Source of the DNA: Trogon surrucura
Taxonomy: Eukaryota; Chordata; Aves; Trogoniformes; Trogonidae
Assembly: GCA_020746105.1 (NCBI GenBank)
Contig: CM036618.1
Span: 112,661,308 to 112,725,307, forward strand
Direction: 5' to 3'
DNA length: 64,000 nucleotides
Position numbers and translations under genes: made by a program. The notes below the pieces were generated by a model. It did not search any database. It was not told the DNA's origin and saw only the letters and a program-made list of their open reading frames with translations. Below are positions 40,211-51,602 of the stretch, one piece after another (position 1 is the stretch's first letter; every line of letters begins with the position of its first letter).

Positions 40211-43200
40211 AATGATCCAATCCATCCAGATTATTTATTTTAAGCATTTTAAAGATTATACATTTTCCTTCTTTAGCACAATCCACAGAGATTGTACCAT
40301 GCAGTTAAAAAAAAATAAAATAAAATAAACATTCCATTAGAACTGATGCTTGCTAGCAACAAAACACATCCCAAAGATACATTTCTAGTTGGCTAAAAGA
40401 ATACCAGTTCACAAGGGTATACTATACATAAGGCATTCAGCTAGAAAATGATAAATAAACTTCAACGTAAAGGCTTCTTATAATCTACTCTTTTCCTGAC
40501 TTAAACACCAGAACCTGTGAAATTTATGCATCTAATACAGAGACATATTGACCTCTGACCTATTTGCCAATACAGCCTGAAAACTAAGCATTTATTAAAT
40601 ATATATTATTAATAGATAAAGAGTATGCGAATTAATAACAAAACCATCCACAGCTTGTATTTCATTAAATGGAAGGTGTCTATTTAAGAAGACCGTGGGA
40701 TAAAGAACCTGGAAAAAGTACTTGGAAGCAGCCTTCACAGATAGGATCAAAGTGAATGATAATGATTTCCAATTACTTTATCTGCTAGTTAGAAAAATAA
40801 GAATCCAGTGGGCAATTGTTGAGCCTGTTATGATGTCCCTCTGCTAGCTTTAGGCTTACACTTACGCCGACAGATCCGCACATCTAAAAAAGCCAAAGAT
40901 TAAAAACGTTTTAAGTGCCAAAGTTTGCTTTCATATGAACGAACATAGTCATTACAAGGAACATTCCTGCAATTCTGCATAACTCATGACAATCCCATCC
41001 TCAATTTCCCATCTACTACTTACATTTTCTCTCTCACCACACACACAAACCCAAACACGTATATAAAGGATTATCGGTCAGCTTTCAAGGCCAAAGACTC
41101 ATCCTAAGCTGTGTGCACTTTTGTTATGTTGTTTCCTTACTATTTACCCATCATTTGCAGAAAGAAAAAAAAACCAAACAGCTTACTTCTCTTTATTTAA
41201 ATGCATAACACAAAAGCAATGAAGAATTGACAGCAGTAAAATACAGACCTTAATACAGAAAACTCCTTTCCTGCAAGAGAACCTCAGAGCAGCCTCCAGA
41301 AACTCCAAGCAAACTCATAGACTTGTGCAGAGAATTCAAACTACCTGTAACTTTTCTTATCAAGCTTGAAGAAATTTTATTGCATTTGCTCGAAGAATTT
41401 TAACAGGTGGAAAATTGACAGCATGCAACATAACTTGAGCTGGAATCTAATATTCTGAATTCACAGGGGAACTCATTCTGAAGACTATTTAATTCCTTGT
41501 TCAAGGAAAATTCCCACTGAAGTCAATGAGACTGTGTGGGGTGATTTTAGCAACTCAAAGAGAAAGCAGTACAATAGCAGTTAGTCCCCAAGATAAAAGA
41601 ACTTTAGTTGTGTAAAACCGCTCTTGCAACAAAGGCTGAAATTATCAAAAACCTCACATGGGTTCAGATTTCATTTTAATTGGAAATAAATCGCGTTTCA
41701 AAACAGTTCTTGAGCTATATCGAACTTTAAAGCAATCCTAGGCTTATTTCCACAAGCAGCCACCAAAGCCAGTGTATAGGTTTGCAGAAAAATAATTTTC
41801 AGAAAATTAACAGCTTCTGCTCCCTTCGCTTGTTCTGAACAAACTGTACTTTGTTAGGAGAGATCAAAGGAAACAAAACAAGGATCACAGGAGTTGCTAT
41901 AATCTGTCGGTGGTGTTACACCCAGACGAGCATCCTAGCGGCAACGTGAGGTGCTTCAGAGAACAGAGAAGAGAGTGAGCTCTCACAGACTCGGCTCCAA
42001 TTAATGACCAAGCTGTAACTAGTCAGGGCAGTGTTATATGAGCACTGCACAAACCCTCCGTGTCACCTAACAGAGCATTTCCCTCCAGAAACCTCGCAGT
42101 AGATAATGGACAACAGTTTGGGGTTTTTTTTTTCAAGGAATATTTCATATAAAACCCCAGCACTTAGGCAGTTGGCTTATACATGAAGCATGGAAATGTT
42201 TACTCTTCTAATAATCCCTCCTTTATTGTAGTACTTAGTCACAGCATTACTGTTCGCATTACCACAGTACAAGCTGTACAAAGAATATTTCTTGGAGTTT
42301 GCTATTTGGTGGTTTGCAGGGTTATTCAGAGTGGTGTCTGCCTTATGAGCAGCTAACACTACTGAAATTAATTCCTACTTCATTTTCTATAAAGAAGACT
42401 TTTCACATCTCTTTTCTTAATTGTTGTTCTTGAACTTTCTCATCTTTTCACGAGCTTTCTCCTCCATGCCATTACTTGTTCTTAAGACCACCTGAGTATT
42501 GCATTCCCCAGGCATATACTGGAAGACACAATACAACATTACATGGGAAATTACCTTTATTTGCTATTCTATTTGTAATGTGTACTCATCTTTCATCTGC
42601 TTTATCTCGGGTTACTCCAACAAACAAACAAAAAAACCCAACCCAAAACCACAAAACCAAATACACCAAACCAGAACACACAAAACCCATATAACCATTT
42701 AAAAACCAGTAATTCCAAACCTCACAAGTCATTAACCCTTCCTTTATGCTCTTGACATTTCCTAGTTTGACTTGATATCATGTTGTCTCTTCACTTAGTT
42801 GAGATTCATACTGTAATTACTCAGTCCCCTCTTGGCTTTAAGTCAAGATATCATGCATTATCATCCAGGTTTGCAATTTTATTTTGGAAAAAAAGTATCA
42901 GGAATAAAACTGCACTGACACACATCTTAGTTGATGCACCATACTGACCTCAGAAAAGCTCTTTAGGTTTTCCTTATTTCTGAGGTTTTAGAGAGCAGAA
43001 CCACAGAAATCCCCACCAACACCAGTAAGCTCTCTGCAGGGAGTTCTTAATGTAGCTGCACGCTGCTGCTCCACTTCTACAGTGCAGAGCTCCACTATCT
43101 CAGGCACCTCTGTGGCCCACGCAACATCTGTTCCCAATGCCAAAGCAGGAACATCTGACTTGCCTTGGTGAGGAGCAACACTCTTCCTCCTCCATATTGT

Positions 43201-45296
43201 TCTTCTACTCCTTAAGTTTGCCCTGGAAGCATGTAAAAGCCTCACCTGTTCCTTCCAACAGACTCCTTGGGTTACTAATTGTCAGTGTTACTCAAAATAA
43301 CCTTGTCTTCCTGACATCAAAATAATAGAAATTTCTGTAGAATGACTTTCTCATTACAGAAAATAAGGCTCATTCTTTAAGAATGTATTTCAACAGCCTA
43401 GGGCCAGATCATCACACTTGCTGCACAAACTCATGCCTTTGGAAACGAGCAGAGCTGCACTGGCTGGCCCTCTGGGGAACATCCTACCCTGATTTCTGCT
43501 GGTTTCCTCACAGACAGGATCTTGTCACCACCTTAATCCCCAGTCACATTTTGTCGTATTGTCTGCATGTCTCTTCATGAAAAAGAAACATTAGTTATTT
43601 TGTTCAACCTCAAACAAGTTACAGTAAAAGCCTGGGGCAGAACGTTTTGCTCCATTTCTCTACTCATCAGTTTAAATAATTACCAGTGAACCTGCAATGA
43701 AATCGCGTATCTCTATTCTGCTGCTAGAAGAGAAAAATATCAGCCTCACTTCTCAGCCTACTCAAACATTTTCCAAAATATCAGCTCCTCTATACTCAAG
43801 TGTTTTAATTGCATTAATATCAGCTATGCTACTGGAAAAATCCATTAATTCAAGCCAAAGACAATAATTAAAACTAGGAAAGGCTGAGCTGGAATTTTTG
43901 TACAGACAGAATACAGCAAAGCTAGACGTATGCCTAAGAATCGAGAGCTTGTGGTATGCACAAGCTGTAGAGACTGATCAACCCTAAAAAGATAATTGGT
44001 ATTGGGAACAAAGGTATTTTTCAGCTCAGATGTATGATAGCATAAAAGAGTTAATACTGGAACTTCTAAGAAACTATTATGAATCTGAGAAATGTCACAA
44101 CTTCTTTACAATCTGTGAAAAAGTCCCTTCCTTTTGCTTCTGAGGCAACATTATGCTTCAGCAGGCATCAAAAACTTGAAAGTAATGGAATTGGATCAGC
44201 ATCACAGTTCTTTCAGGAAGCTTTGCTTTTTGCCTCTGAGAAATTAATCTTTTATGTGAAATGCTACTTTAAATAAACCATCCCTCCCACTTGAGGCTCA
44301 GCACATCATATGTAGTGATACAAGAACTATCTGCCCCAGTCAAAATACCTGTTTTTGAAAGGGAGGGAAGACCCTTTCCACATCACCTATTGTTCAATCC
44401 TCCAAATCTCAGAAGAGATCTTTCCTATCTGCATACCAAGCTATCAAAGAGACACCAAGTAATTTCACTGACACTTTGCTTAGGTACAATATGTACTTTG
44501 GTTGGGGGTTATATCAAACAGATAGACTCCAGAAAACACCCAAGTTTTAACAGAGTATGCTCATTACAGAGTATACATTTTCAATTGATGTGCAACCATC
44601 TGAATAGATCTGAAATGTGGGGTACATCTTCCAGTGAGAGCAGGGTTAAGGCTCCAGCAAGATATGATTTCTTCAAAAATTGCATCTGGCTGAAGGGACA
44701 GTTTTATGGCACATAAGCATTTCCACCACAGAACAGTCCACAAGATAGTGAAGTAACAAATGCTGGTCTAAAAATCTTTATGATTAATCAGGTCTTGCAA
44801 CAACTTCACCAGTTGGCTACACTGCAGCACCTACTATATATGAACTCAAAAGATTTTTAATTCCCAGAGTGGAAATATCATGTACATTCAGTACATACTG
44901 TTTATGATTATTTGGCTTTGCTAGGACACATGTCAAGGAAGCATCAATCACAATACCCATAAATTCTAAAAAGTTGCAGACCAACCACAATTTTTATATA
45001 AAGGCATAACTCCAAATACTACAGAAAAAAACAACACCAAAGCTCACTGGTAACCACCGACACACTTCTTAAATTCACGTGAACTGCTACATATTAGGAG
45101 GAAAGATCAAGCTTACCTGTCCCCAAAACAGTATTTTCTGAAACAGCAAGGAATAAGATTGCAGGAGACACAGATGCCACGTGAGTCAGCAGGAAGGGAA
45201 TTCACAATGGGCAGGTTCAGAAACTCTCTCACTTTACAACAGCCTTCTCTTCCATTTGCTTCCTGCTACTTCAGATCACCTGCAAGTTTTATGCTG
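40211..45296. other. Unique non-coding DNA
   Basis: No gene or classified repeat. Includes the A/C-rich tract at 42617-42692 and a CpG-containing stretch near 41906-42062. A 141-codon frame at 44291-44716 has no recognisable content. Confidence 0.55.
42617..42692. repeat. A/C-rich low-complexity tract
   Basis: Composed almost wholly of A and C (caacaaacaaac, aacccaacccaaaaccac, caccaaaccagaacacac). Shares the aacccaaccca motif with the tract at 53561-53644. Confidence 0.8.
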
Positions 45297-45324
45297 TAAA
45301 CTTATTTTTTAAAAAATAAGTTTA
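45297..45324. repeat. Perfect 28-bp palindrome
   Basis: An exact inverted repeat with no spacer, centred between 45310 and 45311. The left arm is taaacttatttttt and the right arm is its exact reverse complement. It breaks at the next pair (g at 45296, a at 45325). AT-rich and capable of cruciform extrusion. No flanking duplication or known family is evident. Confidence 0.95.
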
Positions 45325-46600
45325 ACTAAAAGTTCTCCTTACAAACTTCTAGCACTTGCTTCTTCTAGAACAGCTTGTTTGTTTTTTTTCCAAGGTGATC
45401 TTTGAAAGGGTAGAGTGACAGACTAATCCATCAAACCAATGACGACTTTTCTTTTACAATTTTTCCACAATCGAGAAAATCCAGAATCCCCAGACTTTTT
45501 GAAGCCCAAAGGTCAGTTCTGTCTCAAGTATTTGCAGAGCTCTTGATGGCAACCATGTTAAAGCTGCAGGAGGAGAGATTCAACACTCCTTGCTACTGTT
45601 ACAGCCTTATGAGGGTAATAAGGTTGACTCAAAAATCTCTCCTGGGACTCTGAGGGTAGAGCCTCCTTCTCAGCTAGCCAAGGGTGGATTATTTCTCTCT
45701 GGAAGCCTTGCCCATCCTTCACACTCTCCATCGAAGTAGTAGGAGAGCTCTGAATGGCGAAACGGACTGTTGATTCAATGGCTGCTTTTCGGGTGTTTTC
45801 CACCTTTTCATTCTGTGAGCAGAATCCAGAAGTGTCACAGATTCTGTAAATAATCTCATGTGTTAAAGGTACATTTGTCTGTGCGAAAGAAAAAGCATCT
45901 GATGTCAGAAGAGACTTTTGTAATTGCTGCAAGATTATCCAGCACTAGTTTATCGTAGTCAGTAGTGGCAATTTCCAGCCAAATTACCCCAAGAAAGATG
46001 CAGCGTTGCAGTGATCCAGATAGGAGAGTTTGGTTTACACGTAAAAATCTTTTCATCTCTTGCTACCTACTTTGAGAGAGTCACAGATAGGTGATCGTAA
46101 AACTGAGTGTTGCATGAGATAAAATGATTCAGAGTGCATGGACTCAGGCATTCCTCAGATAATTAAGACACTCATAAATAGGGACTATACATGTAAGGAA
46201 CCCTCCTACCTGCTTTGTGGCCTAAAATTTTTTAGTACTACAATTCTTTCATGTCATTTTTCCCTTAAGTTATTCATCCATGGATGATACCAAGAAGTGG
46301 TGAACCTCTTAATTGAGAGTTGTATTTGTCATTGTAACAGTCCCAATCTCTCTATCTGGTATCTTGAAATAAGTGACATACTGAAACACTTCAAGTTTTT
46401 TGAATATTTCATTTCAGTTTCTATGCAGTCAGTATTTCCTTTGATTTCCTTACTACATGCAGTTAGGGAGAAAGCTGTGTTACAGCATCAATCAGGAAAT
46501 AAAGAAATATTTAAATATTGCTTTGAAAAAAATATTTTTTTAATGTGATGAATAAGTAAAGACAGAGACAGAGTTGAGTCCACATACGTCTGCCTCAAAT

Positions 46601-46680
46601 TTACATCCTTCTCACCATTTGAATTTATGTAAAGGCTTTTACATCCTTCTCACCATTTGAATTTATATAAAGGTTTTTAC
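46601..46680. repeat. 38-bp tandem duplication
   Basis: Unit 1 (46601-46638) and unit 2 (46639-46676) begin ttacatccttctcaccattt and differ at two positions (atgtaaaggctt versus atataaaggttt). A further ttac starts a third copy. The low divergence points to a fairly recent duplication. Confidence 0.93.
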
Positions 46681-47726
46681 TTCATAATTTCATTGTTCTT
46701 CAAGCACAGATTGTCACAGCTGAACTGTCAAATTACTATATTCATGTAACAATCCCCACTATTTACACAAAATTAAATATAGTTGCAATTATTTGATCAG
46801 AATCAGCCAGTACTTTGTGATGGAACTAGGCAGAGTACACTTGAAATGCTTCATCCCAGTACCCCAGCTTCACACCAGAAAACAATTACCCTTTCTGCTC
46901 TTTCGAAGTACCTGTGTCTAGGAAGCATTCTTTAAGGGAACAGCTGAACAAAGTAAAAGAGTTTTCTACAGCCCATCACAGACATAGTTTGTTCAGAGTG
47001 ATAACAAGCTATTTCATTTATTCCTTTTATGTCTCCCAGTGAGATGCTTTGGGTTCAATTATCAGACCCGCACCCACTGCGTATGGGAGACTGAAACGTG
47101 AAAGTGATAAATGAAGGAGAAAGCTCTTACTGACAACACCGAAAACCACACAGATTTCCCAGACTTCTAGATTTGTTCCAAAAAGAACCAGGAAGCTTCA
47201 CACATTCCTGAAGAGGACAAGAGGACAGAAATACCATCAAGAATACCAAAACTGAAAGATAACATGGCTGCACAGTTAACTGTTATGTATATGCCATATT
47301 ATATAGCTATGGTTGAAAAGACAGTAAGTGCTTGTAATCCCCTTGGAAATGATGCTAGCATTGAAATAATTCCTTTCATTGTCAGCGTTTCCCTATAGAC
47401 TTCAATCAAATTGTTCCATCAATAAAGTACTGCACATGAAACATTGCTCTGTCACTTTGTAAGTAAGCCTGAACAAATATTTATGTAGTAGCTTGGGTTT
47501 TTATCTTGTAAAAAAAACCTCCACAAATAAACCACACAGAAAACTACTGAGCAACTAAACCATAAAATTTATGCTTTATGTGAGAAACCACCTTCATTCC
47601 TAAATGACTACAGCTGTTATATGATTTGCTTCTATTAAGTGGAAAGTTTCTGTATGAAGAGAACATTGTGCATGCAAAAATTACCCTACAATCACTCTGG
47701 GTATCTTTGCAATAGTTTAAGGTGAG

Positions 47727-47790
47727 GTTTTTTACTGTTTTGGTGGTTTTGTTTTGGTTTTTTATTTGGTTGGTTGGCTTGGTTTGGTTA
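47727..47790. repeat. T/G-rich low-complexity tract
   Basis: Runs of tttggttt, ggttggttggcttggtttgg and related motifs. It is the opposite-strand counterpart of the A/C-rich tracts at 15008, 42617 and 53561. Confidence 0.75.
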
Positions 47791-49945
47791 TAGAAAAGTA
47801 CCGATGCAGAAACAAATTTTAGTGCAGAATTGGCTATTCTTAATCACGAACCATTAGCTATGTCACTACCGAGCAGTGATTACAACTCCAAACTGTGACT
47901 ATTTAAACAGTGAGATCAAAGCACTCACTTTATCATTTGTACCTAAACCCACCAATTCGTACTCTGAGTGCTCGAATTTGATAAAAGCACCTTGTTAAAA
48001 AAATGAGAAAGCAAATTAAACACATCAATTAGATCACTAAATCTGCCATAAGTTTACCTGTGTAACAAGTAGATAAATGCCAAGTTGTGTTCGTTGCGTA
48101 GGTTTATGTGATGCCTGAGAGGGACGGGGGCACTAGATTAATTTAGGAATAAATCAAAGTAGCTCAGGAGTGAAATCTCAGGGTGAGGAAGGAGTAATAC
48201 CATCGTTTCCTTCTTTCTAAACAATAACGATAAGGACAGGCACAAGAGGTGCCAAGAAATACTGTATCGGTGTGCCAATGCAACCCGTGCAAGAAGCAGA
48301 AGAAGATAAAATATAGCTGCTAATATCACACATGGGCATTTTAGGTTACTGGAATTGAACTTACATCACTGGAGTACCTTCATAATAACTTTTTTCAGTT
48401 AAAGCAATGGAAGTGTTGAGGTGAGAAATACACTGAATACCCCACTGAATGATCTGACCCTATCTTTTCAACCTTTTTACATTATGCAAAATAGAACACA
48501 TCAATTATGATGTTTAAAATAAGACCTCAAGCTTTCTGTTTGCCTGTAGAATGGCACAGAGCCACCAAAAGTAAAATTTTAGGTGAATAATTATTTTCTT
48601 GAGAATCCACAAATAAAATAATTTATGAACCAGAATGGTTAAACTGGCTGTTGTGAATGACTTCACAACAGAACACAAAAGAAAATGCCTTTTCTTGTTA
48701 TACAAAAAAACCTTGGCATTTTGATAATTAGTACAAACAGCAGTTATTTTAAAAATGTGGTAAGGACACAAGTTTCTATTTAAATACAATATGTAGTTCA
48801 CTGGGGTCTTGTTTAACTGGATTCATATTATCCAAACCTCCTACTACACAAAACTGCATTATCTTACCTCGCGTGCATCATTTTCACTGAGAAGTCCACT
48901 GATTCCGAAATTTCATTTAACTGAAAAAATTCCATATCAAATTCTACTTGGGTAGACTCCCATTGCATTGATACAGCTCTGCACTACGACCTCATTTGCA
49001 AACTGGACAATAGAAAAGAAACAAATATATTTTATTACGGAGTAAAACCAATCCCCAGATGTCCTGTACCTGAGTTAACAGCTACAGTATGCCCACACGT
49101 AAATTCCAATACTGTAAAAGCAGTTAATAGCTTCTGAACATTTAATGGTGCAGTCAAGTTTTTTATTACAGAATAATATTTAAAATGGGATGGAAAATAT
49201 TTTTTACTTCTATATGACATTCAAGATAAGAAAAGCAATAAGTTACAATAGACACGGAAGTAATGTCTATGCCTATAGACACTAAACAGTCTATCACTGA
49301 GACAGAAATCTAAGGTTAATTTTGATTTCCCACTCACAAACACTAGGCTATTTTATTGATATGTAAGGTAATAAAATAATAATTTCAATTATTATCAGCT
49401 CATCATGGTGAACATATATTATGATTTACTTTCTAATTAAGGAGCAATTTCCAAAGCTGAAATAGTCTGTTTTTAATCAAGAAGAAAGTCATCTTTTTCC
49501 TATAAACTCTGAACCCTTGAAGAGCTTAACAACCTACAAGGCTGACATTTCAACCACTAAACTTTGGCTAAGGCCACAAAATATTAGGGTTTTTTTTAAT
49601 TCAGTATTGCAGCTATCATACACTTTGCTACTGTTGTTCTAAGGCATAACATGGGTTGGGTTTTATAACCAGTAAGAAAGGCAAAGTCTGAGCAACGTAC
49701 AGGAGAAAAGTCAGAGAAGGGGGAAAGGGAAGCAAACTAATTTAAGTAAAAATCATAGTTCTTGGTGAAGACCAGGTGAATGAAATTTCCTCTCCTACCT
49801 ACAAAACATCTCTGCCTGTTTCTACAGGTTAATAGAGGCTTTGCAGATAGCTGGTAAATTGTAAACAAACCATTTTGCAATTTGGAGGGCAGCTTAAGGG
49901 GGGCAGTCCGGGCTTTAATCTTCTGGAGATTACCTTGTGTAGAGA

Positions 49946-49999
49946 GAAAGGCAGACTCTACTCCCAGCTGGGCACCTGCCTGGGAGGAGTCTGCTTTTC
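49946..49999 (+). other. Perfect-stem hairpin, 20 bp
   Basis: The 5' arm (49946-49967) pairs with the 3' arm (49980-49999): gaaag with cttttc-side bases (including one G-U), gcagactc with gagtctgc, and ctcccag with ctgggag. The only interruption is a 2-nt bulge (ta, 49959-49960), and the loop is 12 nt (49968-49979). The stem of a transcribed RNA would be stable but is shorter than a usual pre-microRNA. It lies about 270 bp upstream of the CR1 copy. No promoter is visible. Confidence 0.7.
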
Positions 50000-50264
50000 C
50001 ATCTGGCAGTTATAGAAATTGGAAAAAAAAAATAGATTAAACCAGAAGAAAACACCAAGTAAAGCGATATATCACGAGCCCCTATCAGCTTCATACTGCA
50101 AATCTGGAAAAGGTCACTCCTGAGGCACCAGAACAGGAGAGAAGCGGGTGTTAAAATTATGCTTTCTATGTAGACATCTACAAATTCAACGTTACATGCT
50201 GGGTTACGAAGCTATCGGTGGCCTAGCTGGACAGGAGGGAGGTGTGATGTTAAGTGGGAGATTC
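50000..50264. other. Unique sequence upstream of the CR1 copy
   Basis: No recognised repeat. An ATG at 50148 opens a frame that reads without a stop into CR1, but residues 1-39 of that frame do not look like CR1 ORF2, so the ATG is not a native start. The CR1 insertion edge is placed at about 50265 and could lie a few tens of bases further left. Confidence 0.55.
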
Positions 50265-51032
50265 ACCCCAGAAGGCTGTGCTGCCATTCAGCGAGACCTG
50301 GACAGGCTGGAGGGTTGGGCGGGGAAAAATTTAATGAAATATAACAAGGGTAAATGTAGGGTCTTGCATCTGGGTAGGAACAACCCCAGGTTCCAGTATA
50401 AGTTGGGGAATGACTTATTAGAGAGCAGTGTAGGGGAAAGGGACCTGGGAGTCTTGGTGGACAGCAGGATGACCATGAGCCAGCACTGTGCCCTTGTGGC
50501 CAGGAAGGCCAATGGCATCCTGGGGTGTATTAGAAGGGGGGTGGTTAGTAGGTCGAGAGAGGTTCTCCTTCCCCTTTACTCTGCCCTGATGAGACCCCAT
50601 CTGGAATATTGTGTCCAGTTCTGGGCCCCTCAGCTCAAGAAAGACAGGGAACTGCTGGAGAGAGTCCAGCACAGGGCAACTAGGATGATTAAGGGAGTGG
50701 AGCATCTCCCTTATGAGAAAAGACTGAGGGAGCTGGGGCTCTTTAGTTTGGAGAAAAGGAGACTGAGGGGTGACCTCATTAATGTTTACAAATATATCAA
50801 GGGTGAGTATCACGAGGATGGAGCCAGGCTCTTCTCGGTGACAACCACTGATAGGACAAGGGGTAATGGGCTGAAACTGGAACATAAGAGGTTCCGCTTA
50901 AACTCGAGAAGAAACTTCTTCTCAGTGAGGGTGACGGAACACTGGAACGGGCTGCCCAGGGAGGTTGTGGAGTCTCCTTCTCTGGAGACATTCAAGACTC
51001 GCCTGGACATGTTCCTGTGTAGCATAATCTAG
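50265..51032 (+). pseudogene. CR1 ORF2 C-terminal fragment (reverse transcriptase thumb and C-terminal domain)
   Basis: A fragment of the CR1 ORF2 polyprotein, which in full copies carries an endonuclease and a reverse transcriptase. The remaining 255 codons are open to the native stop TAG at 51030-51032. Numbering from the fortuitous ATG at 50148, the CR1 part starts at residue 40 ([15 protein letters not shown]). Conserved blocks follow in order: [12 protein letters not shown] (about 70-80), RDLGVLVD (98-105), [14 protein letters not shown] (149-162), [11 protein letters not shown] (172-182), [18 protein letters not shown] (194-212), NGLKL..RFRL (241-252) and [23 protein letters not shown] (265-287). 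In CR1 the catalytic Y/F-x-DD motif lies just upstream of the TPEGC block and is absent here, so the product would be inactive. No promoter is seen. Family identity is certain and function is not expected. Confidence 0.96.
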
Positions 51033-51096
51033 GCATTCCTGCTCTGGCAGGGGGATTGGACTTGATGATCTTTCGAGGTCCCTTCCAATCCCTAAC

Positions 51097-51116
51097 ATTC
51101 TATGATTCTATGATTC
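51097..51116 (+). repeat. CR1 terminal 8-bp repeats
   Basis: attctatg at 51097-51104 and 51105-51112, then attc. These short 3' repeats replace a poly(A) tail in CR1 and prime reverse transcription at the target. They fix the 3' end and orientation of the element. Confidence 0.97.
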
Positions 51117-51135
51117 AGAGAGAGTCATCTTGGCT
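51117..51135. other. 19-bp spacer between CR1 and LTR
   Basis: agagagagtcatcttggct separates the CR1 end from the LTR end. It is the host sequence that flanks the 3' side of the retroviral insertion. Confidence 0.6.
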
Positions 51136-51197
51136 TGACATTCCCTCCCTGTTGAGAAGCACGCACGAACTCCGAGATGGTGGAAAACGGAATTCAC

Positions 51198-51203
51198 TTT
51201 ATT
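51198..51203 (-). terminator. LTR poly(A) signal
   Basis: AATAAA on the minus strand, downstream of the LTR TATA box and 62 nt before the LTR end. Confidence 0.75.
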
Positions 51204-51218
51204 GCAAGCAGGCACACA

Positions 51219-51226
51219 TATTTATA
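51219..51226 (-). promoter_or_regulatory. LTR TATA box
   Basis: TATAAATA on the minus strand (plus strand tatttata). Its position just before the AATAAA and R/U5 region is what an LTR promoter requires. Transcription would run leftward, out of the LTR and antisense to the neighbouring CR1. Confidence 0.7.
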
Positions 51227-51592
51227 CCTACTAGCACGAAGCACTATTTTTGGGTTACAAACAAGAGATCAGACTATACAGCCAGGGTTGTTATTAGCTC
51301 ATGTACTCCTTCAATCACTCTGTTATCACACAGGGAAAACAGACTTTGCCAGGTCTGTTTTGATCATACTCTCCCGTTCACTGCCATGCACATCTTGTGT
51401 ACAAGAAGCACCTTATCTGTTCATTCTCACGGACAAGCTCTCAACATGAGCTGTACTTGGTTGGTCAGGGTCTTTTTTCATAATCAAGAAGCAAGAGTTC
51501 TGTACTTGTTTAGGAAAGAGCTCAAGGATGAAAGTCTTAACTCTGCAACGCAGTGCTGCCAGCACAGCTAACTAAAATGTAGGGTATCCACA

Positions 51593-51602
51593 CCTCCCCA
51601 CC
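51593..51602 (-). other. Retroviral polypurine tract
   Basis: ggtggggagg on the minus strand directly abuts the tg of the LTR. In retroviruses this tract primes plus-strand DNA synthesis immediately upstream of the 3' LTR. It shows that internal proviral sequence once lay, and partly still lies, to the right on the plus strand, so this is not a solo LTR. Confidence 0.7.

Larger units (their letters stand above)
45325..49945. other. Unique non-coding DNA
   Basis: No gene is supported. The antisense frame at 45558-45946 (about 129 codons including a TTG start) has protein-like composition but no recognisable family, and an in-frame stop lies just upstream. Contains the 38-bp duplication at 46601 and the T/G-rich tract at 47727. 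Confidence 0.5.
50265..51116 (+). mobile_element. Young 5'-truncated CR1 LINE
   Basis: The best preserved mobile element here, about 850 bp of CR1 in sense orientation. It includes the end of ORF2, the stop codon, a short 3' UTR (aggcattcctgctctggcag, ggggattggacttgatgatc, tttcgaggtcccttccaatc) and the terminal attctatg repeats. CR1 moves by target-primed reverse transcription, which explains the lost 5' end. The uninterrupted frame and tail near-identity with the copies at 3584 and 22756 indicate recent insertion by a subfamily active in this lineage. The element cannot move by itself because endonuclease and reverse-transcriptase catalytic parts are missing. Confidence 0.97.
51136..51592 (-). 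mobile_element. Endogenous retrovirus LTR, alpharetrovirus-like layout
   Basis: A 457-bp interval bounded by TG..CA when read on the minus strand (starts tgtggataccctac, ends gggagggaatgtca). Its imperfect terminal inverted repeats are tgtggataccc and tgacattccc. In minus-strand order it contains a TATA box (TATAAATA, plus-strand 51219-51226), a poly(A) signal (AATAAA, 51198-51203) only about 15 nt later, and roughly 62 nt to the LTR end. Such a short R/U5 is like avian alpharetroviral LTRs. A polypurine tract adjoins the 5' edge, and no primer-binding site follows the 3' edge, so this is a 3' LTR. The left flank is tggct; no matching target-site copy was found on the right. The body of the provirus is missing. 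Class assignment is inference from architecture. Confidence 0.8.

Noticed and set aside
44291-44716. 141-codon sense frame
   Set aside because: No recognisable domain, no supporting splice or promoter context, length within chance range for 64 kb of six-frame DNA.
45558-45946. Antisense open frame of about 129 codons with protein-like composition
   Set aside because: No recognisable family or motif, begins at a TTG rather than ATG, an in-frame TAG lies just upstream, and several other frames of similar length exist here by chance.
50418-50885. 155-codon antisense frame over the CR1 copy
   Set aside because: Shadow of the real CR1 ORF2 frame on the opposite strand.
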